DNA of 64,000 nucleotides from Cichorium intybus (lineage: Eukaryota; Streptophyta; Magnoliopsida; Asterales; Asteraceae), in the NCBI GenBank assembly GCA_023525715.1, contig CM042012.1, positions 60,927,705 through 60,991,704 on the forward strand, given 5' to 3'. Shown piece after piece: positions 1 to 11,956 of the stretch. The translations under genes were made by a program, and so were the position numbers. The notes under the pieces were generated by a model. That model saw nothing but the letters and a program-made list of their open reading frames with translations. It was not told the origin of the DNA and searched no databases. Each line of letters begins with the position of its first letter. The first letter of the stretch is position 1.

Positions 1-1431
1 ACGTAAAAAGAGTGTCTTGGCGTTACAATTCTATAGTCTCACGACTTACCTGGTCTTATCATTTAAAACTACCGTGTTCAACTCTAAAACTACTACAAGT
101 TATAAGAGTTCAACCATCAAATATCACATTTGATATAAGTGAGATTACTCACCTGGATAATTGCTGCAATTGTATCCCGTTAGCCTTTGCATTCTTGCAC
201 CTCTATCAATGCACTCGTCCAGAACCTATTCATTTATTTATATAACAAATGATTATAGGTTAATCACCATTTCAGTTGATTCTAATACATAAGAGTCTAA
301 TATTATACAACTACAAACCATCTCTAGATGATAAACATTCCTTTATCATCTTTCTGGAACTTTTATACTCTCTCAAAATACACGTATTGTTCTACAGTGC
401 TCTCGAGAAGTCGTATTCTCATTTTCATATTTTTCCAAGACTTTTCATACCATTATGGACTTGTAGTTAAAGTTTGAAGTCAATCGGACATGTCTAGCAT
501 CAATTTCAAACTTTAAAGTCCTCTGATTAAGTGGACGACTCGTGCATATTTCATGCCTTAGAGAGCACGACTCCTGCATACCTAAAATGGCAATATACTT
601 TGGTTTGCAGGGGAGCACGACCCGTGCCAAAAGAGCATGACCCGTGCTCTTGCTGCAGATCCCCATTTCACCTATTAAGTTCTTATTCTTCTTCTTAATC
701 ATCTTGGGTTTATTTCAAGACTAAAACCTTCCATTTATACAAGGTTTTAACTCCTTGAAATCAACTCAATCAATCAAATGCAGAAATTAGGGTTCTTGAG
801 CCAAAAACCCCAAAATCCACCAAATCATCAAATTCTTTTGTTTCAATTACATGTTCTTATCATATGAACATGTTTCAAACTTAGAAATCATATAAACATC
901 ATGGATCATGACTGAAATTACAGTTTTCAGTCATCCATGGAAAACCCACCAAGAACACTTCAAGAACTTGGTTAGAAACTTAATTTACTAACCTCAATTG
1001 CTTGGAAATCACAACCTTCAAACAATTGTTCCAATTTCTTGCTTCAATTTCATGATCTCTGCAGAAATCGCACCTTCAAAACTCCTCCCGATCATCTCAA
1101 ATGTTCAGCCACACATAGGAGAGTTAACTCTCCTATTTATACTTCCAGAATTTACAATTTAGCCCCTGAAGTTCCATTTCTTGAACTTTGGCCACAATAA
1201 TCAAGTTTTATGACATAAGACTTTCATTTCTTATATTTTTGCCACAAGCAAACAATATTTTAACATATTTGGTCCTTCCCATGGTCAAATGACCAAATTA
1301 CCCTTTTATGGTAAAATGACCAAATTACCCTTTTACTAGTATTAACTTTCTAATACTTAGAACACCATATTAAATCATAAATACACTATGATTAACATAT
1401 TAATACTTAACAAAAGTATCGTGGTGTTACA
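1..1431 (-). repeat. Ty3/Gypsy LTR, 5' part, cut by the window edge
   Basis: Read on the minus strand this begins TGTAACACC at 1431 and follows, block by block, the same order as the Gypsy LTR at 25484: two 'aagggtaatttggtcat'-type blocks, a leader-like 'gaggttagtaaa' block, a CpG-rich palindrome cluster (533-647), a 'gcactgtaga' block near 391 and a 'caggtgagtaatctcac' block near 150. No PBS is reached, so the element continues beyond base 1. Its right edge abuts a different LTR at 1432, so it inserted there. It could also be a solo LTR. The flanking duplication would be GATAC if the left flank outside the window matches. Confidence 0.75.
533..647. other. Cluster of four CpG-rich imperfect palindromes
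   Basis: Four 13-bp sites start at 533, 565, 615 and 635. The site at 615 (gcacgacccgtgc) has perfect 5-bp arms around a 3-base centre; the other three each have one arm mismatch. The last two are 20 bp apart, the first two 32 bp. The cluster sits in the same LTR position as the equivalent clusters in other Gypsy LTRs of this window. Confidence 0.7.
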
Positions 1432-2056
1432 GATACTCATAGGAGGGAAGGAGATACACGAGGCACGGGTGGACCACGGACTGAACAGACGTCAGGTGAG
1501 TAGTTATAATTCATTATGAATGGTTTGACTATATCTAAATTGAATAATTGTACATCTTAATCGGTTGAGATAACCAAATTATATGAATTAAACAAGGTTG
1601 AGAACTCCTTACTATATACGAGTACTTGGCTTGATTGAGTACACTAAATGACTGAGATAGTCATAGAGATTGAGATCAGTAATTTGCTTGTGATAATTGT
1701 TGATAATTGTTCGAACGATTTCTAAATTATAATAATTTTCTCACTGAGCTTAATTATCTCATAAGAATGGTTATATGGTTTGTATTACAGGTGACAGGGG
1801 TAAGAAGATTGCTGAGGGATAATTGCCTGGACATGGGACTTGACTTTTGACTATTTGTAAACCAAGATACACTCTATTGTATAGTTTTGTAAAAACATTC
1901 TTTTGTAACCCAGTTTTTGGGACATGTTTGTTTAAGTACTTGTTCTTTTGAATACTACTTGTACTTATGTTGCTTAACTTTGATTATACCATGATCACTT
2001 GTGTTTAATTTTGAGTGATGATGATGTAATTCGGAGATAAGAAACTGGGTGTTACA
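1432..2056 (+). repeat. Ty3/Gypsy LTR, 3' part
   Basis: Ends GGGTGTTACA at 2056, like the Gypsy LTR ending at 27382, and carries a 'caggtgagtag' block (1493) and the same late-LTR composition. No PBS follows 2056, so this is a 3' LTR end or a solo LTR abutting the Copia-like sequence to its right. The LTR's 5' portion is displaced by the minus-strand Gypsy ending at 1431. Confidence 0.6.
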
Positions 2057-3491
2057 CGTCCTCACTCCTCATGTTCGTATGCATCTCACCAACAAAGTTC
2101 ACCCCGTTTTAACGCTCTTAGCTACATTAAAGGGTGTTTCGGAAGGCGATGCCACTCCGAAACAAGGGGAGACAAGAAAGATGAACCTCCAGCGACTGAG
2201 GAAACTCCGACAAATAATGAACATCCGAAGAATGACGGAGACCAGTCGAACATCGAAAATCCGAACAAAGAAAACCCGGTCAAGCCGTTCTTCTCAACCA
2301 TCGATTGTGAATGAACCAGAGACTACAAAGTCTGCTGATGACACTCAAAAGCCTGATTCCGACTGGTTTAATCGGATGAACATTGGAGGATCTGCTGGTC
2401 CCTCATCTGTTAGCCCCTCGAAACAAAAAGATAAAAACATAGGGGTGATGACATAGATGAAGAAATTGAACTTGATGATATAGCAAAGTTAGCCAGGGAA
2501 GCTAGAAACAAGGAAATCGATGATATTCAAATGCTGACTCGTAAGCTTGATGCTGAGGAAGCTGCTGCAAGAGAGGTTGAATTGTTGTTGGAAACTCGTA
2601 AATCTTTGTTTCCTAGTTGTCATTATAAGAGGATGAAGAAGGAAGCAATAACTAGGCCTGTTGAAAACTGGTTGCAGCCAGTTTACTCTTTCGATACGAG
2701 CAATGACGTAGACTCTCAGTTTGATTTTCCGATGACTGCTAAAGCCTTCCTGTTCCGAAGCTTTGAGGAACTGCTCAACACTCCCCTCACCAGTCTTGAA
2801 GTAAATGATTAGCTCTTCACCTTTTATCTGAACAACTCCATGGCTCGACATCTCACTTGGAGTCTGAAGAAAATTGTTCGGCTGCATATCCGGCTTCCAG
2901 AGGTAACAACCCCGTTTCGAAATGCTCGTTTCACGACACGGAGGGGTAATGATAAAGAAAGGACTGAATTCTCTCTAGCAGACTTACCCTTCATGAATCA
3001 ATTTGATTGGATTTCTTTTTTAACATTCTGTCAATACAGTCCTCTTTCCGATCACCTTAAAATAATGATTGGCTACTACATCCTTGAAGTTGCGAAGCTA
3101 GATGTTGAAGTCGCTTCTCGTCAGGACAAAGTGCCTTTGTATGATAAACATGATCCTCCTTCTAATCTTAACCAACGAAGCATTGGAAAGATTAATAAAA
3201 TCATTGGAATGTAGCATACAGTTCGAAGGAAGGGGCACATCCTACAAAAGGATGTTTTATCTTACAGACAAGCATCTGTATAGAACCGTTGTTTTGGAAC
3301 ACATCCTCCAGATCATCAACAAGCATAAGTCTAACCACTACAACGATAAGAAATGCTTCAATGACATGCTGAACTGGTACATTGCATTTTGAAAGAGGAT
3401 TTTATTTATGCTTCCGAAGGTGTTTGAAAGAATGGATCAGGGTCCGAAACCTAAACCTGAAGAATGATGACGCTTCCTCACAATTTGACTC
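2057..3491 (+). pseudogene. Decayed extra ORF downstream of pol in a Sirevirus-like Copia
   Basis: One frame runs from about 2447 to 3214 and is broken by a TAG at 2810-2812; homologous-looking sequence continues in another frame to about 3392. The product begins with an acidic, helical stretch (EEIELDDIAKLAREARNKE), then a WSLKKIVRL segment and a DKHLYRTVVLEHIL segment. From memory, these blocks match an uncharacterised family often annotated beside Copia pol genes in Asteraceae. It lies directly before the polypurine tract and LTR, the position in which Sireviruses can carry an additional or envelope-like ORF. Function is unknown and I assign none. The upstream part (2057-2446) is low-complexity and charged. 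RT and integrase are not present, so most of the parent element is gone. Confidence 0.5.
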
Positions 3492-3503
3492 AACGGGGGA
3501 GAT
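3492..3503 (+). other. Polypurine tract of the Sirevirus-like Copia
   Basis: The purine run aacgggggaga with a short spacer lies immediately before TGTTAGG at 3504. It would prime plus-strand DNA synthesis. Confidence 0.7.
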
Positions 3504-3790
3504 TGTTAGGTCATAAATGTGATTGAGTCAATTGTGCATAGTTAATTAAGCCTTTAGATTAGCCGTATATTAAATGGGTGGGCCTGTCCATTCCATATTT
3601 AGTTTTCTTATATAAGGCATGCACGTACCCTAATTAGGGTTAACGTTTTTGTAATTTTTGTTCACGGCTCTCATACAGAATAGTTCTCTCTGAATTGTTC
3701 TTGAGAAGCTTAATACAATCATTCGACTTCAGTTCTTCATTATATTGATCTTGTTATTAATTCCGCTATTGAATCTGTTGATCTTTATTG
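3504..3790 (+). repeat. 3' LTR of the Sirevirus-like Copia
   Basis: Begins TGTTAGG straight after the polypurine tract and contains a TATA-like box (tatataaggc, 3610) and a short transcribed-end-like AT-rich stretch. The right end is not sharp: CACTA transposase homology resumes by about 3795, so the end is placed near 3790. No second LTR is in the window. Confidence 0.6.
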
Positions 3791-4359
3791 TTTTTGTACT
3801 CACACTTTCTATCATGTGTAGCAGTGTAAAATGTATATCCGTTAATGTCATAGCTTTGGTAAGTTGATATGACGTTTCTCGGACCATACCCTAATTGTTT
3901 GACTAAAGGATCAAGGTTTTCGCTACCTAAGTTTTCTTTCACTTTTTCTTTCAACCATTCAGGAAATGTTCTAATTTGCTCCTTGACCAACCATTTTTCA
4001 GACCTATTTTTGTTTTTTGAACGTAATATTGACATGTGGTCATTAATGTATGGAGCAACAACTGCTCATGTATTGTAATACTGTAAAATGTGCTAGGTTG
4101 AATTCATCACGATCAGGTATGATCACTTTCAATCCAGCTATACCAATCCCTTGAAGTCTACCTTCATGTCGTGATTATGGAATCCCAATAGTGGCAACAC
4201 CTTTTAAATAGTCTGTACACAATTGAATCACATCTTTTGAATAAAAAACCCAAATATCTCTCGAATGGTACATGTATCGCAAATATACCATACCAGAAAC
4301 CTTTATTTCTCTTACAATATGGGATACAAGGTGAATCATGACATCAAAAAAAGAAGGTG
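3790..4359 (-). pseudogene. CACTA (En/Spm) TNP2-type transposase, C-terminal part
   Basis: This is the downstream half of the gene at 11957-13990. Read on the minus strand from 4359 it continues the DUF4218-type region (FFDVMIHLVSHIVREIK) after one GAAAG copy, in the frame left open at 11957. It then runs into a DUF4216-type segment (NGYTFYT). Breaks: TAA at 4177-4175 and a frameshift at about 4060-4075, after which VVAPYIND and the following segment are read one frame over. It is cut at its C-terminal end by the LTR at 3504-3790. The gene therefore acquired point lesions as well as two insertions and cannot encode a functional transposase. CACTA transposases bind element ends and cut them; identification here rests on domain resemblance. 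Confidence 0.8.
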
Positions 4360-4364
4360 GAAAG
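4360..4364. repeat. Target-site duplication GAAAG, left copy
   Basis: Identical to 11957-11961 across the Copia 1 insertion; 5 bp is the usual Copia duplication size. Confidence 0.95.
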
Positions 4365-5007
4365 TGTTGGAATACGATAACATAAAAACAACGCAGCGGA
4401 AACAGAAATCAAAATCGTATTCAACCAGGATCACAGAATCATGCACACTTTTGTAACAGTAAAAACAAGAGGGTTCAAGACATACATTTTAAATCACAGA
4501 TCTAATTTTGTTAGGATGACGAGAGCCCAAAGTAGAACTCCTCTAATGTAATCGCACCCAAGACAACGATCCAGCACCCGTTGATGTAGTATATACCTTT
4601 GCTTGAAGTTTTAGCACGTAATACCTAGGGTTTTAAAAGAAATCGGGCGTATACCAAGGGGTGGGAGGAGGGTGACGAAAATTAGGGTTTTGGCAGCCTT
4701 TACAACTCAGATCTAGGGTTGTATTTATAGTGCTCCTCATCCTTATCCCCTCCCTTGTAGATATTTCACTTTAGTCCTTTATCCTTATTAAGTTTCTAAT
4801 TAATATACCTTTACTTTGGTATATTAATAAACTTAACCATTAAGTTTCTAATTAATATACCTTTACTTTGGTATATTAATAAACTTAACCCCTCAAGTTT
4901 ATTTTCGACCTCTTTTAGCTAAATCGTCTCTTGCGTGTAACCCAAAAGGACCCTACTATTTATAATAATATTACCAACTTGTTATAACGATGGGCATATA
5001 ACCAACA
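4365..5007 (-). repeat. 3' LTR of Copia 1
   Basis: 643 bp; starts tgttgg and ends ccaaca on the plus strand (a 6-bp inverted terminal repeat). It contains two copies of a block around 'ctaattaatatacctttac' (about 4795-4890). The same LTR family recurs at 11314, 35327 and 42048. Confidence 0.95.
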
Positions 5008-5018
5008 GTCTCCCACTT
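5008..5018 (-). other. Polypurine tract of Copia 1
   Basis: Read on the minus strand it is aagtgggagac, immediately before the 3' LTR. The same tract precedes the 3' LTRs of Copia 2 and Copia 3. Confidence 0.8.
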
Positions 5019-5889
5019 GCACTTGTTATAACAACTGCATGGTCTAATATTCATTAACCTAGTAAGGTGTATGTCATCCTAGACAAGTGCCGTGATCATC
5101 TAATGAAACAGCCCTTAGGTAAGTGATCAAATATTCCTTTGTTCTACAAGATATCCATATGAACGTCTGACATGGAATTCTGTCTGTCAAACATTCAAGA
5201 TTATGTTTCCCGATAGAGATTTGTGATGACCACAACAAACTGCACTTATTGATTCTATATCAATTCAGTTCGAGTACGGCCGTACATTTGCTGTCAACAC
5301 CAAATCATCGAGGGGCCCACGGATATCGCTTCTCCTGTTAGGGCAGAAGGAACAAATAAACTTTGACTACACGGATCTCGCCCACTCATCATGTCATATC
5401 TGGACATTCCCTGTATGGCTGCTAGTTACGGACAACGTTGGAGAAAACCAAGACATAACAGACTGCAGGACTAAGAATCAATGCATCTCCGCTTGAAGAA
5501 TATAAGATATTACCATCTTAGAATTACTCGTGACACATTCCATGAAGTAATCTCTAAGTACAGGTTACTCCAATACTTAATCCCTATTAAGTACACATGA
5601 GAATTATCGCATCTCTATGCTATGTCCATCTCTATGGACAATTTACTAATTCCTCATGTCATCCTTGAATCAATACTTACTCCCAAAAGTATGACCGACT
5701 GTGGACGTTTTGAATAATAAAATAATTATTCAGGAAGTCAATAAAACCTGCAAAATTGGAACACAATGATAAACTAATGAAATGACTGCCTTCATGCATA
5801 TATTAAGTTCTCCACATAATAATCTTCAAAGGAAATAGAGTTTCACATTGCTTGAGTTCTAAACACAAATCAAACTAAATTAAATACAC
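5019..5889 (-). other. Non-coding region between pol and 3' LTR of Copia 1
   Basis: No long ORF on either strand. It is clearly related to 41170-42047 (Copia 3) and more distantly to 56990-57718 (Copia 2), including a hairpin (gaataat...attattc) next to 'gtccacagtcggtc'. Confidence 0.7.
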
Positions 5890-8800
5890 TTAAACCAACT
5901 CATTTGCAAATCTAATGCCCATCGACCTAGTATGAGAATCATGCTTGGCCTGAGCTAACGGTTTAGTGAATGGATCAGCAAGATTATCTTCTGATGCAAC
6001 TCTACTAATCGTGATGTCTCCTTCTTCAACGAGCCTCCGGATATAATGGTACTTCCGATGTATATGCCTTGTGCGCTTGTGAGCTCTGGGTTCTTTCGCC
6101 AAGGCGACTGCACTCTCATTGTCACAAAAGATCTCAACTGGACCATCAATGCTAGGAACAACACCGAGATCCCTGATGAACTTCTTCATCCACATGGCTT
6201 CCTTTGCAGCTTCATTAACTTCAATATACTCAGCCTCCGTTGTCGAATCAGCTACTGTTTCTTGCTTGGTACTCTTCCAAGTTACTGCCCCACCATTCAG
6301 TAAGAACACGAATCCTGACTGCGAACAGGAGTCGTCTCTGTCGGTTTGGAAGCTAGCATCACTATAACCACTTACGGTTAGTTCTTCCATGCCCCCATAG
6401 ACCAAGAACACTTCCTTCGTCCTCCGAAGATACTTAAGAATGTTCTTGAATGCGGTCCAATGATTTTCACCAGGATTGGCCTGATAACGACTCGTCATAC
6501 TCAAGGCACAAGAGACGTCAGGCCTTGTACATAACATGGCATATATGATCGATCCCATTGCTGAAGCATATGGGATTCGACTAATTCTTTCTCGTTCATC
6601 ACTAGAACTAGGACATTGGTCTCTACTCAATGTCATACCATGTTGTATAGGCACGAATCCTTTCTTGGAATCCTGCATCTTGAACCTTTTCAAGATTTTG
6701 TCTATGTATGTACTCTGGCTTAAACCAATGAGTCGCCTAGATCTATCTCTATAGATCTTTATACCAAGTATGTATGCCGCTTCTCCCAAGTCTTTCATAG
6801 CGAAGCAATCCCCAAGCCAAGTTTTAACACTTTGCAACATTGGGACATTGTTTCCTATGAGTAGTATGTCATCAACATACAGCACAAGGAAGACAACAGC
6901 ACTCCCACTAGCTCTGACATATACACATGGCTCATCTTCACTTCTCGAAAATCCAAATTCTTTGATTTTCTCATCAAAGCAGATATTCCAGTTGCGAGAT
7001 GCTTGTTTGAGTCCATAAATCGACTTCACAAGTTTACACACTCTATTGGGATATTTGGACTGTACAAAACCCTCTGGTTGTGTCATATACACATCTTCTG
7101 AAAGTTTTCTGTTAAGGAAAGCGGTTTTTACATCCATTTGCCATATTTCATAGTCATAAAAGGCTGTGATGGCAAACAATATCCTGATAGATTTAATCAT
7201 TGCCACTGGTGAAAAAGTTTCCTCATAATCAATCCCTTGGGTTTGAGTATAACCCTTTGCCACCAGTCTGGCTTTATATGTGTGTACTTTTCCATCCATG
7301 TCTGTCTTCTTCTTGAAGACCCATTTACACCCAACTGTTTTAAGGCCAGGTGTTTGATCAACCAAGTTCCAAACTTGGTTATCATACATGGATTTCATCT
7401 CGCTCTCCATAGCCTCCTTCCATTTGGCAGCATCTGGGCCTGCCATTGCTTCCTGATAGCTGGTAGGTTCATCGTCACCTACCATTGACTCATCACCTTC
7501 AGTAATATGTAAGCCATAAAATTCAGGTGCATGACGTACTCTAGCAGATCTCCGGACAGGAGGTGGAGGTATGTCAGATTCCCCAGCTGTACTTGGTTGA
7601 GGCTTAACAGGTTTTTCAACCTCTGATTGAGAGCTAGTGCCAACATCAGGTCCATTATTGGTTGGTTCTTGAATCTCCTCAAGATCAATTTGGCTCGCAC
7701 TGGCCTCTTGGTGTATCAGCTCCCTCTCTCGGAAGACTGCCCTTCGTGTAACAATCACCTTGTTTTTAGAAGATTTGTAAAAAAAATACCCAAAAGAACT
7801 AGCAGGATAACCAATAAAGTAACACCTCTCTGATCTGGGTTCTAGTTTGTCGATGGCTTCACGACGGACGTAAGCCTCACAACCCCAGAGTTTCAAATGC
7901 GCTATTGAGGGTTTAGTCCCATTCCATATTTCAGAGGGTGTCTTGCTGACCTTCTTAGTTGGTACAACGTTCAGGACTTTTGCTGCAGTCTCCAAGGCAT
8001 AGCCCTAGAAACTGATTGGAAGCGTAGCACGACTCATCATGGACCGAACCATATCAAGTAATGTTCTGTTCCTCCTCTCAGCTACACCATTATGTTGTGG
8101 TGTTCCGGGAGGAGTCAGCTGTGAAACAATTCCACAGTTCCCCAGATGATCGTAGAATTCTTGACTAAGATATTCTCCACCCCTGTCGGATCGGAGGATC
8201 TTAATCCTTTTGCCCCGTTGATTCTCTACTTCGTTCTGAAACCTTTTGAACACCTCGAAGGTTTCAGACTTATGTTTAATCAAATAAACATACCCATATC
8301 TGCTGAAGTCATCAGTAAATGTGACGAAGTACCTTTCTCCATGTCTTGTGGCTGATCTGAACGGTCCACACACATCAGTGTGTATGAGGTCCAACAGATC
8401 CTTGCCTCTTTCAAAGTTCCCTGTGAATGGTGCTTTTGTCATCTTGCCTAATAAACAAGACTCACATACATCATCAGAATTGAGGTCAAATGATTCCAAA
8501 ATCCCATCCTCTTGGAGTTTGGCGATGCATTTCTTGTTTATATGGCCAAGTCGACAATGCCATAGACATGATTTATCCAATACACTTTTGGATGTATCTG
8601 AATCAACATTTAAGATTAAGCTATTATTTCTTCTAATGCTCACGATAGTTTCATAAATACCATTTGTAGGACATGCTTTAAAGTAAAGACAATCATTTTT
8701 GAAAACTAAAATATTTCCATTATCAAAACCAAAATCAAAACCGTCTTGATACAAAGCACTAAAAGAAATAATGTTTCTGGCTATTTCTGGCGAATAACAA

Positions 8801-9936
8801 CAATCTAATAAATTAATAGAAAATCCAGTAGAAAGCACGAGCTCGTAATCCCCAATCCTCTTGACAGCAGTCGTATGTCTGTTGCCCATGATCAGGTCAA
8901 GCTCCCCATGCCTTAACTTCTTACTTCTTCTTAGTCCCTGCACATCAGAGCAAATGTGAGTACCACATCCTGTGTCTAGGACCCATGAATTAGTAGTAGA
9001 AGTATTATGGAGTTCTATCATGTATATACCTGAGGTACCAGACACTTTGGGCTTGATCTTCTTGATCTCCTCCAGGTATTTAGGGCAGGTTCGCTTCCAG
9101 TGTCCCTTTTCTCCGCAGTGGAAACAAATGGCCTCATCAGGGTTTGGTGACGGCACTATCATAGAACCAGCCTTGCCTTTGTTGCTAGGGTTGGAATTGG
9201 GGTTACCAACTTGACCCTTCCCTTTGCCTTTAGGCTTCTTGGCTTTCCTTTTCTTGATTGCCCCTTCCCTGATTGCCAATACCGGAGCCGTGGAGCTGGA
9301 GTTCTTAGATTTAGACATATTTGCCTCGGCAGTTTTTAGCATGCCGTGTAACTCCATTATGGTCTTTTCCAATCCATTCATATTAAAATTCAGTGTGAAC
9401 TGACTGAATGTACTGCTCAGCAAATGGAGGATGATATCCGTAACCAATTGCTGAGCGATCGAAAATCCAAGTAGCTCTAATCTGTCAACGTACGCTTTCA
9501 TCTTAAGCACGTGTGCACTGACAGCGGTTCCCTCCTGCTGCTTGCAATCTAGTAGGGAGATCATAGTGTCATATCGTTCCTGTCTAGCCTGCTCTTGGAA
9601 CATTTCCTTGAGCTGGTCGGCCATGTCGAACGCCCCAGCGGTCTCGAAACTCTTTTGGAGTTCCGGAACCATGGTCGCCAACATGAGACAAGCAACCTCA
9701 TCCGACTGATCTTTATGCTTTTGCCAAGCATCCCTAACAGCTCTAGTTGCATCATCAGCTAGAGCCTCAGGAAGAGCTGTGTCCAGGACCCATTCTTTCT
9801 TATCATACCGGAGGGCGATCCGAAAGGAACGCATCCAGTCCAAGTAGTTGGATCCGGTCAGCTTATCCTTAGAGAGGAGTTGCATTAGTGAGATATTTGT
9901 AGCCGAATTCGAATTTGCATTTGTGTTTGGAGCCAT
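5890..9936 (-). pseudogene. Copia 1 gag-pol polyprotein with one in-frame stop
   Basis: About 1,348 codons in one frame, the usual size for a Copia polyprotein. The ATG at 9936 is followed by a gag domain (LTGSNYLDWMRSFRIALR), then an intact CX2CX4HX4C zinc knuckle (CFHCGEKGHWKRTC, about residue 270), aspartic protease (WVLDTGCG, about 313), integrase HHCC (WHCRLGH...CESC, about 455-497) and DDE core (HTDVCGPF, RSDRGGEY, AERRNRT). After the stop come RT (YVDDILL, near 6870), RNase H (SGYSDASF, CDNESA) and an ADPFTKPL tail. A TAG at 8007-8005 interrupts the frame just after LPISF; Copia 2 has tryptophan at this place, so TGG to TAG is the simplest reading. Without readthrough, RT would not be made. 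Otherwise the frame is open to 5890. Confidence 0.93.
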
Positions 9937-11300
9937 CTATATGAAAAGTAGATTTTAATTAGTTTGATTAATCCTTAAAAAATTAATTACCCTAAAACAA
10001 TAATTTTACTTAAGGCTAGAATCCATATTTCACTTCTGGTGGTGAAGAGGTATGCCGTAGTCACCGCCAAAAGTTATTTAGGTAGGCAATACTCTTTGCC
10101 AACTTCAATCTCTATGAAGCTTCTAGATCTTTCGGGATTCATTGAATCTAATCAATAGCACGTTTAATCCCATCATGCTCATCCTCTCTCCCGTGGCGGG
10201 TATGTATCGGATCACGGGTTTGGATGGTAAATCGACGACGAAGGACCCACGTGACACCCGGCCCATGATTCATGAGTTATCGCGAGTATCACATCATTTT
10301 GGCCGAGTCCAATCCGACGCGTTGGCTATAGCACTTCCCACGCCGGAAGGGCCCGGTTAAATGTGTGGTTCTTTGTGGGTAGCATGAGATTTACATTTTC
10401 ATAAAACGGGATTTTGTTTCGTTTTTGTTAAAACATTTTAACCTTTTAATTGGCAAAAGGGTTAATTTAAACTTTTAAAACCGGTTTGAAATTGCCAATT
10501 TGACTTTTGAAAAATTCTATTAACTTTTAACAAATTTTTCTTACTTGTGTATTTTCAGTAATACTTTTATCTTGAAACACTGTCCTATCAAACCCTTTCG
10601 GTAACTCCACTCGATAAAATGTGACAGGCGGTGAGGGTGGTAAGCAATGAATGCTATTTAAAAACCGACCTCATTAGGAATCAAAGAGACCTCCTTCAAC
10701 CTTCTACACATTTAGAGTAGGTGAGCCTAGTCACGGTCTGACCAATGTTTTTATTTTAAGTTATACATATAGATACAATTCTAATATATATATCATTTAA
10801 AATTTTAAGTATTCTTTGAAAATTATGTTTAACTATTAATTCTATTAAACACGCAAGGATGCAGTGTTAATAATTAATTTAAACAATGATCCATTAAATT
10901 TTGAAGCATTTTAAACTTTGTCTTTAGCTATTAATCATATTGAGCATGCAAGCATTCTATGTCAATGATTAATCTAAACAATCATACAATATTAAAATCA
11001 CCATTTTATAACAAGAAATCTGATTTCAGAAAATAAAACATCACGTCCGCCGCGACGCGAAACACGAGAAAACGCGACGCGGTAATCAAAAGAACCCGAT
11101 CATGCCAAGAACGACGCGGCGCGGAACACTAGGAAACGCGACGCGGCAAAACCCTAATGATCGTAACTTTAGAGAAGACCGCGACGCGACTATTCAAGGA
11201 CCGCGGCGCGGACGTCGACAGATTCGATAATTCAAAGAAAAAAAACGATTTTTTTAACAATTTTAATCGAATTAAAACAGTACAAAATCATGATTAAGAG
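9937..11300 (-). other. Copia 1 5' leader
   Basis: About 1.36 kb between PBS and gag start with no long ORF on the sense strand. It holds six CGCG-N-CGCG palindromes near its 5' end (11051-11210) and a block at 10140-10370 shared with the Copia 3 leader (37020-37300). It may carry packaging or dimerisation signals, but nothing here proves that. Confidence 0.6.
11051..11211. other. Six CGCG-N-CGCG palindromes in three regular pairs
   Basis: Nine-base sites start at 11051, 11073, 11115, 11137, 11180 and 11202. Intervals are 22, 42, 22, 43 and 22 bp. All have perfect CGCG arms around a single A or G; the last extends to 5-bp arms (ccgcg-g-cgcgg). The surrounding leader is AT-rich. The same arrangement is kept in Copia 3 at 36070-36229. 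Confidence 0.9.
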
Positions 11301-11312
11301 GCTCTGATACCA
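11301..11312 (-). other. Primer binding site of Copia 1
   Basis: Minus-strand TGGTATCAGAGC, complementary to the 3' end of plant initiator tRNA-Met, one base after the 5' LTR. Confidence 0.92.
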
Positions 11313-11313
11313 C

Positions 11314-11956
11314 TGTTGGAATACGATAACATAAAATCAACGCAGCGGAAACAGAAATCAAAATCGTATTCAACCAGGATCACAGAATCATGCACACTTT
11401 TGTAACTGTAAAAACAAGAGGGTTCAAGACATACCTTTTAAATCACAGATCTGATTTTGTTAGGATGACGAGAGCCCAAAGTAGAACTCCTCTAATGTAA
11501 TCGCACCCAAGACAATGATCCAGCACCCGTTGATGTAGTATATACCTTTGCTTGAAGTTTTAGCACGTAATACCTAGGGTTTTGAAAGAAATCGGCCGTA
11601 TACCGAGGGGTGGGAGGAGGGTGACAAAAATTAGGGTTTTGGCAGCCTTTACAACTCAGATCTAGGGTTGTATTTATAGTGCTCCTCATCCTTATCCCCT
11701 CCCTTGTGGATATTTCACTTTAGTCCTTTATCCTTATTAAGTTTCTAATTAATATACCTTTACTTTGGTATATTAATAAACTTAACCATTAAGTTTCTAA
11801 TTAATATACCTTTACTTTGGTATATTAATAAACTAAACCCCTCAAGTTTATTTTCCATCTCTTTTAGCTAAATCGTCTCTTGCGTGTAACCCAAAAGGAC
11901 CATACTATTTATAATAATATTACCAACTTGTTATAACGATGGGCATATAACCAACA
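11314..11956 (-). repeat. 5' LTR of Copia 1
   Basis: 643 bp with the same ends as 4365-5007. The GAAAG duplication follows at 11957-11961. Confidence 0.95.

Larger units (their letters stand above)
4365..11956 (-). mobile_element. Copia 1: full-length Ty1/Copia retrotransposon
   Basis: A 7.6-kb element nested in the CACTA transposase gene. Both LTRs are 643 bp with TGTTGG...CCAACA ends, flanked by GAAAG. On the minus strand the order is 5' LTR (11956-11314), PBS, a leader of about 1.4 kb with six CpG palindromes, gag-pol, a 0.9-kb non-coding tail, polypurine tract, 3' LTR (5007-4365). The two LTRs differ at several positions (for example 4370s versus 11330s and the 11580-11710 stretch), so the insertion is not brand new. 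Only one stop codon interrupts the polyprotein. Domain order PR-IN-RT-RNaseH makes it Copia; I cannot settle the lineage. Confidence 0.95.

Noticed and set aside
2049..2456. 135-codon ORF as a separate gene
   Set aside because: Its first codons fall in the Gypsy LTR end, and the real coding signal of the region is in another frame from 2447.
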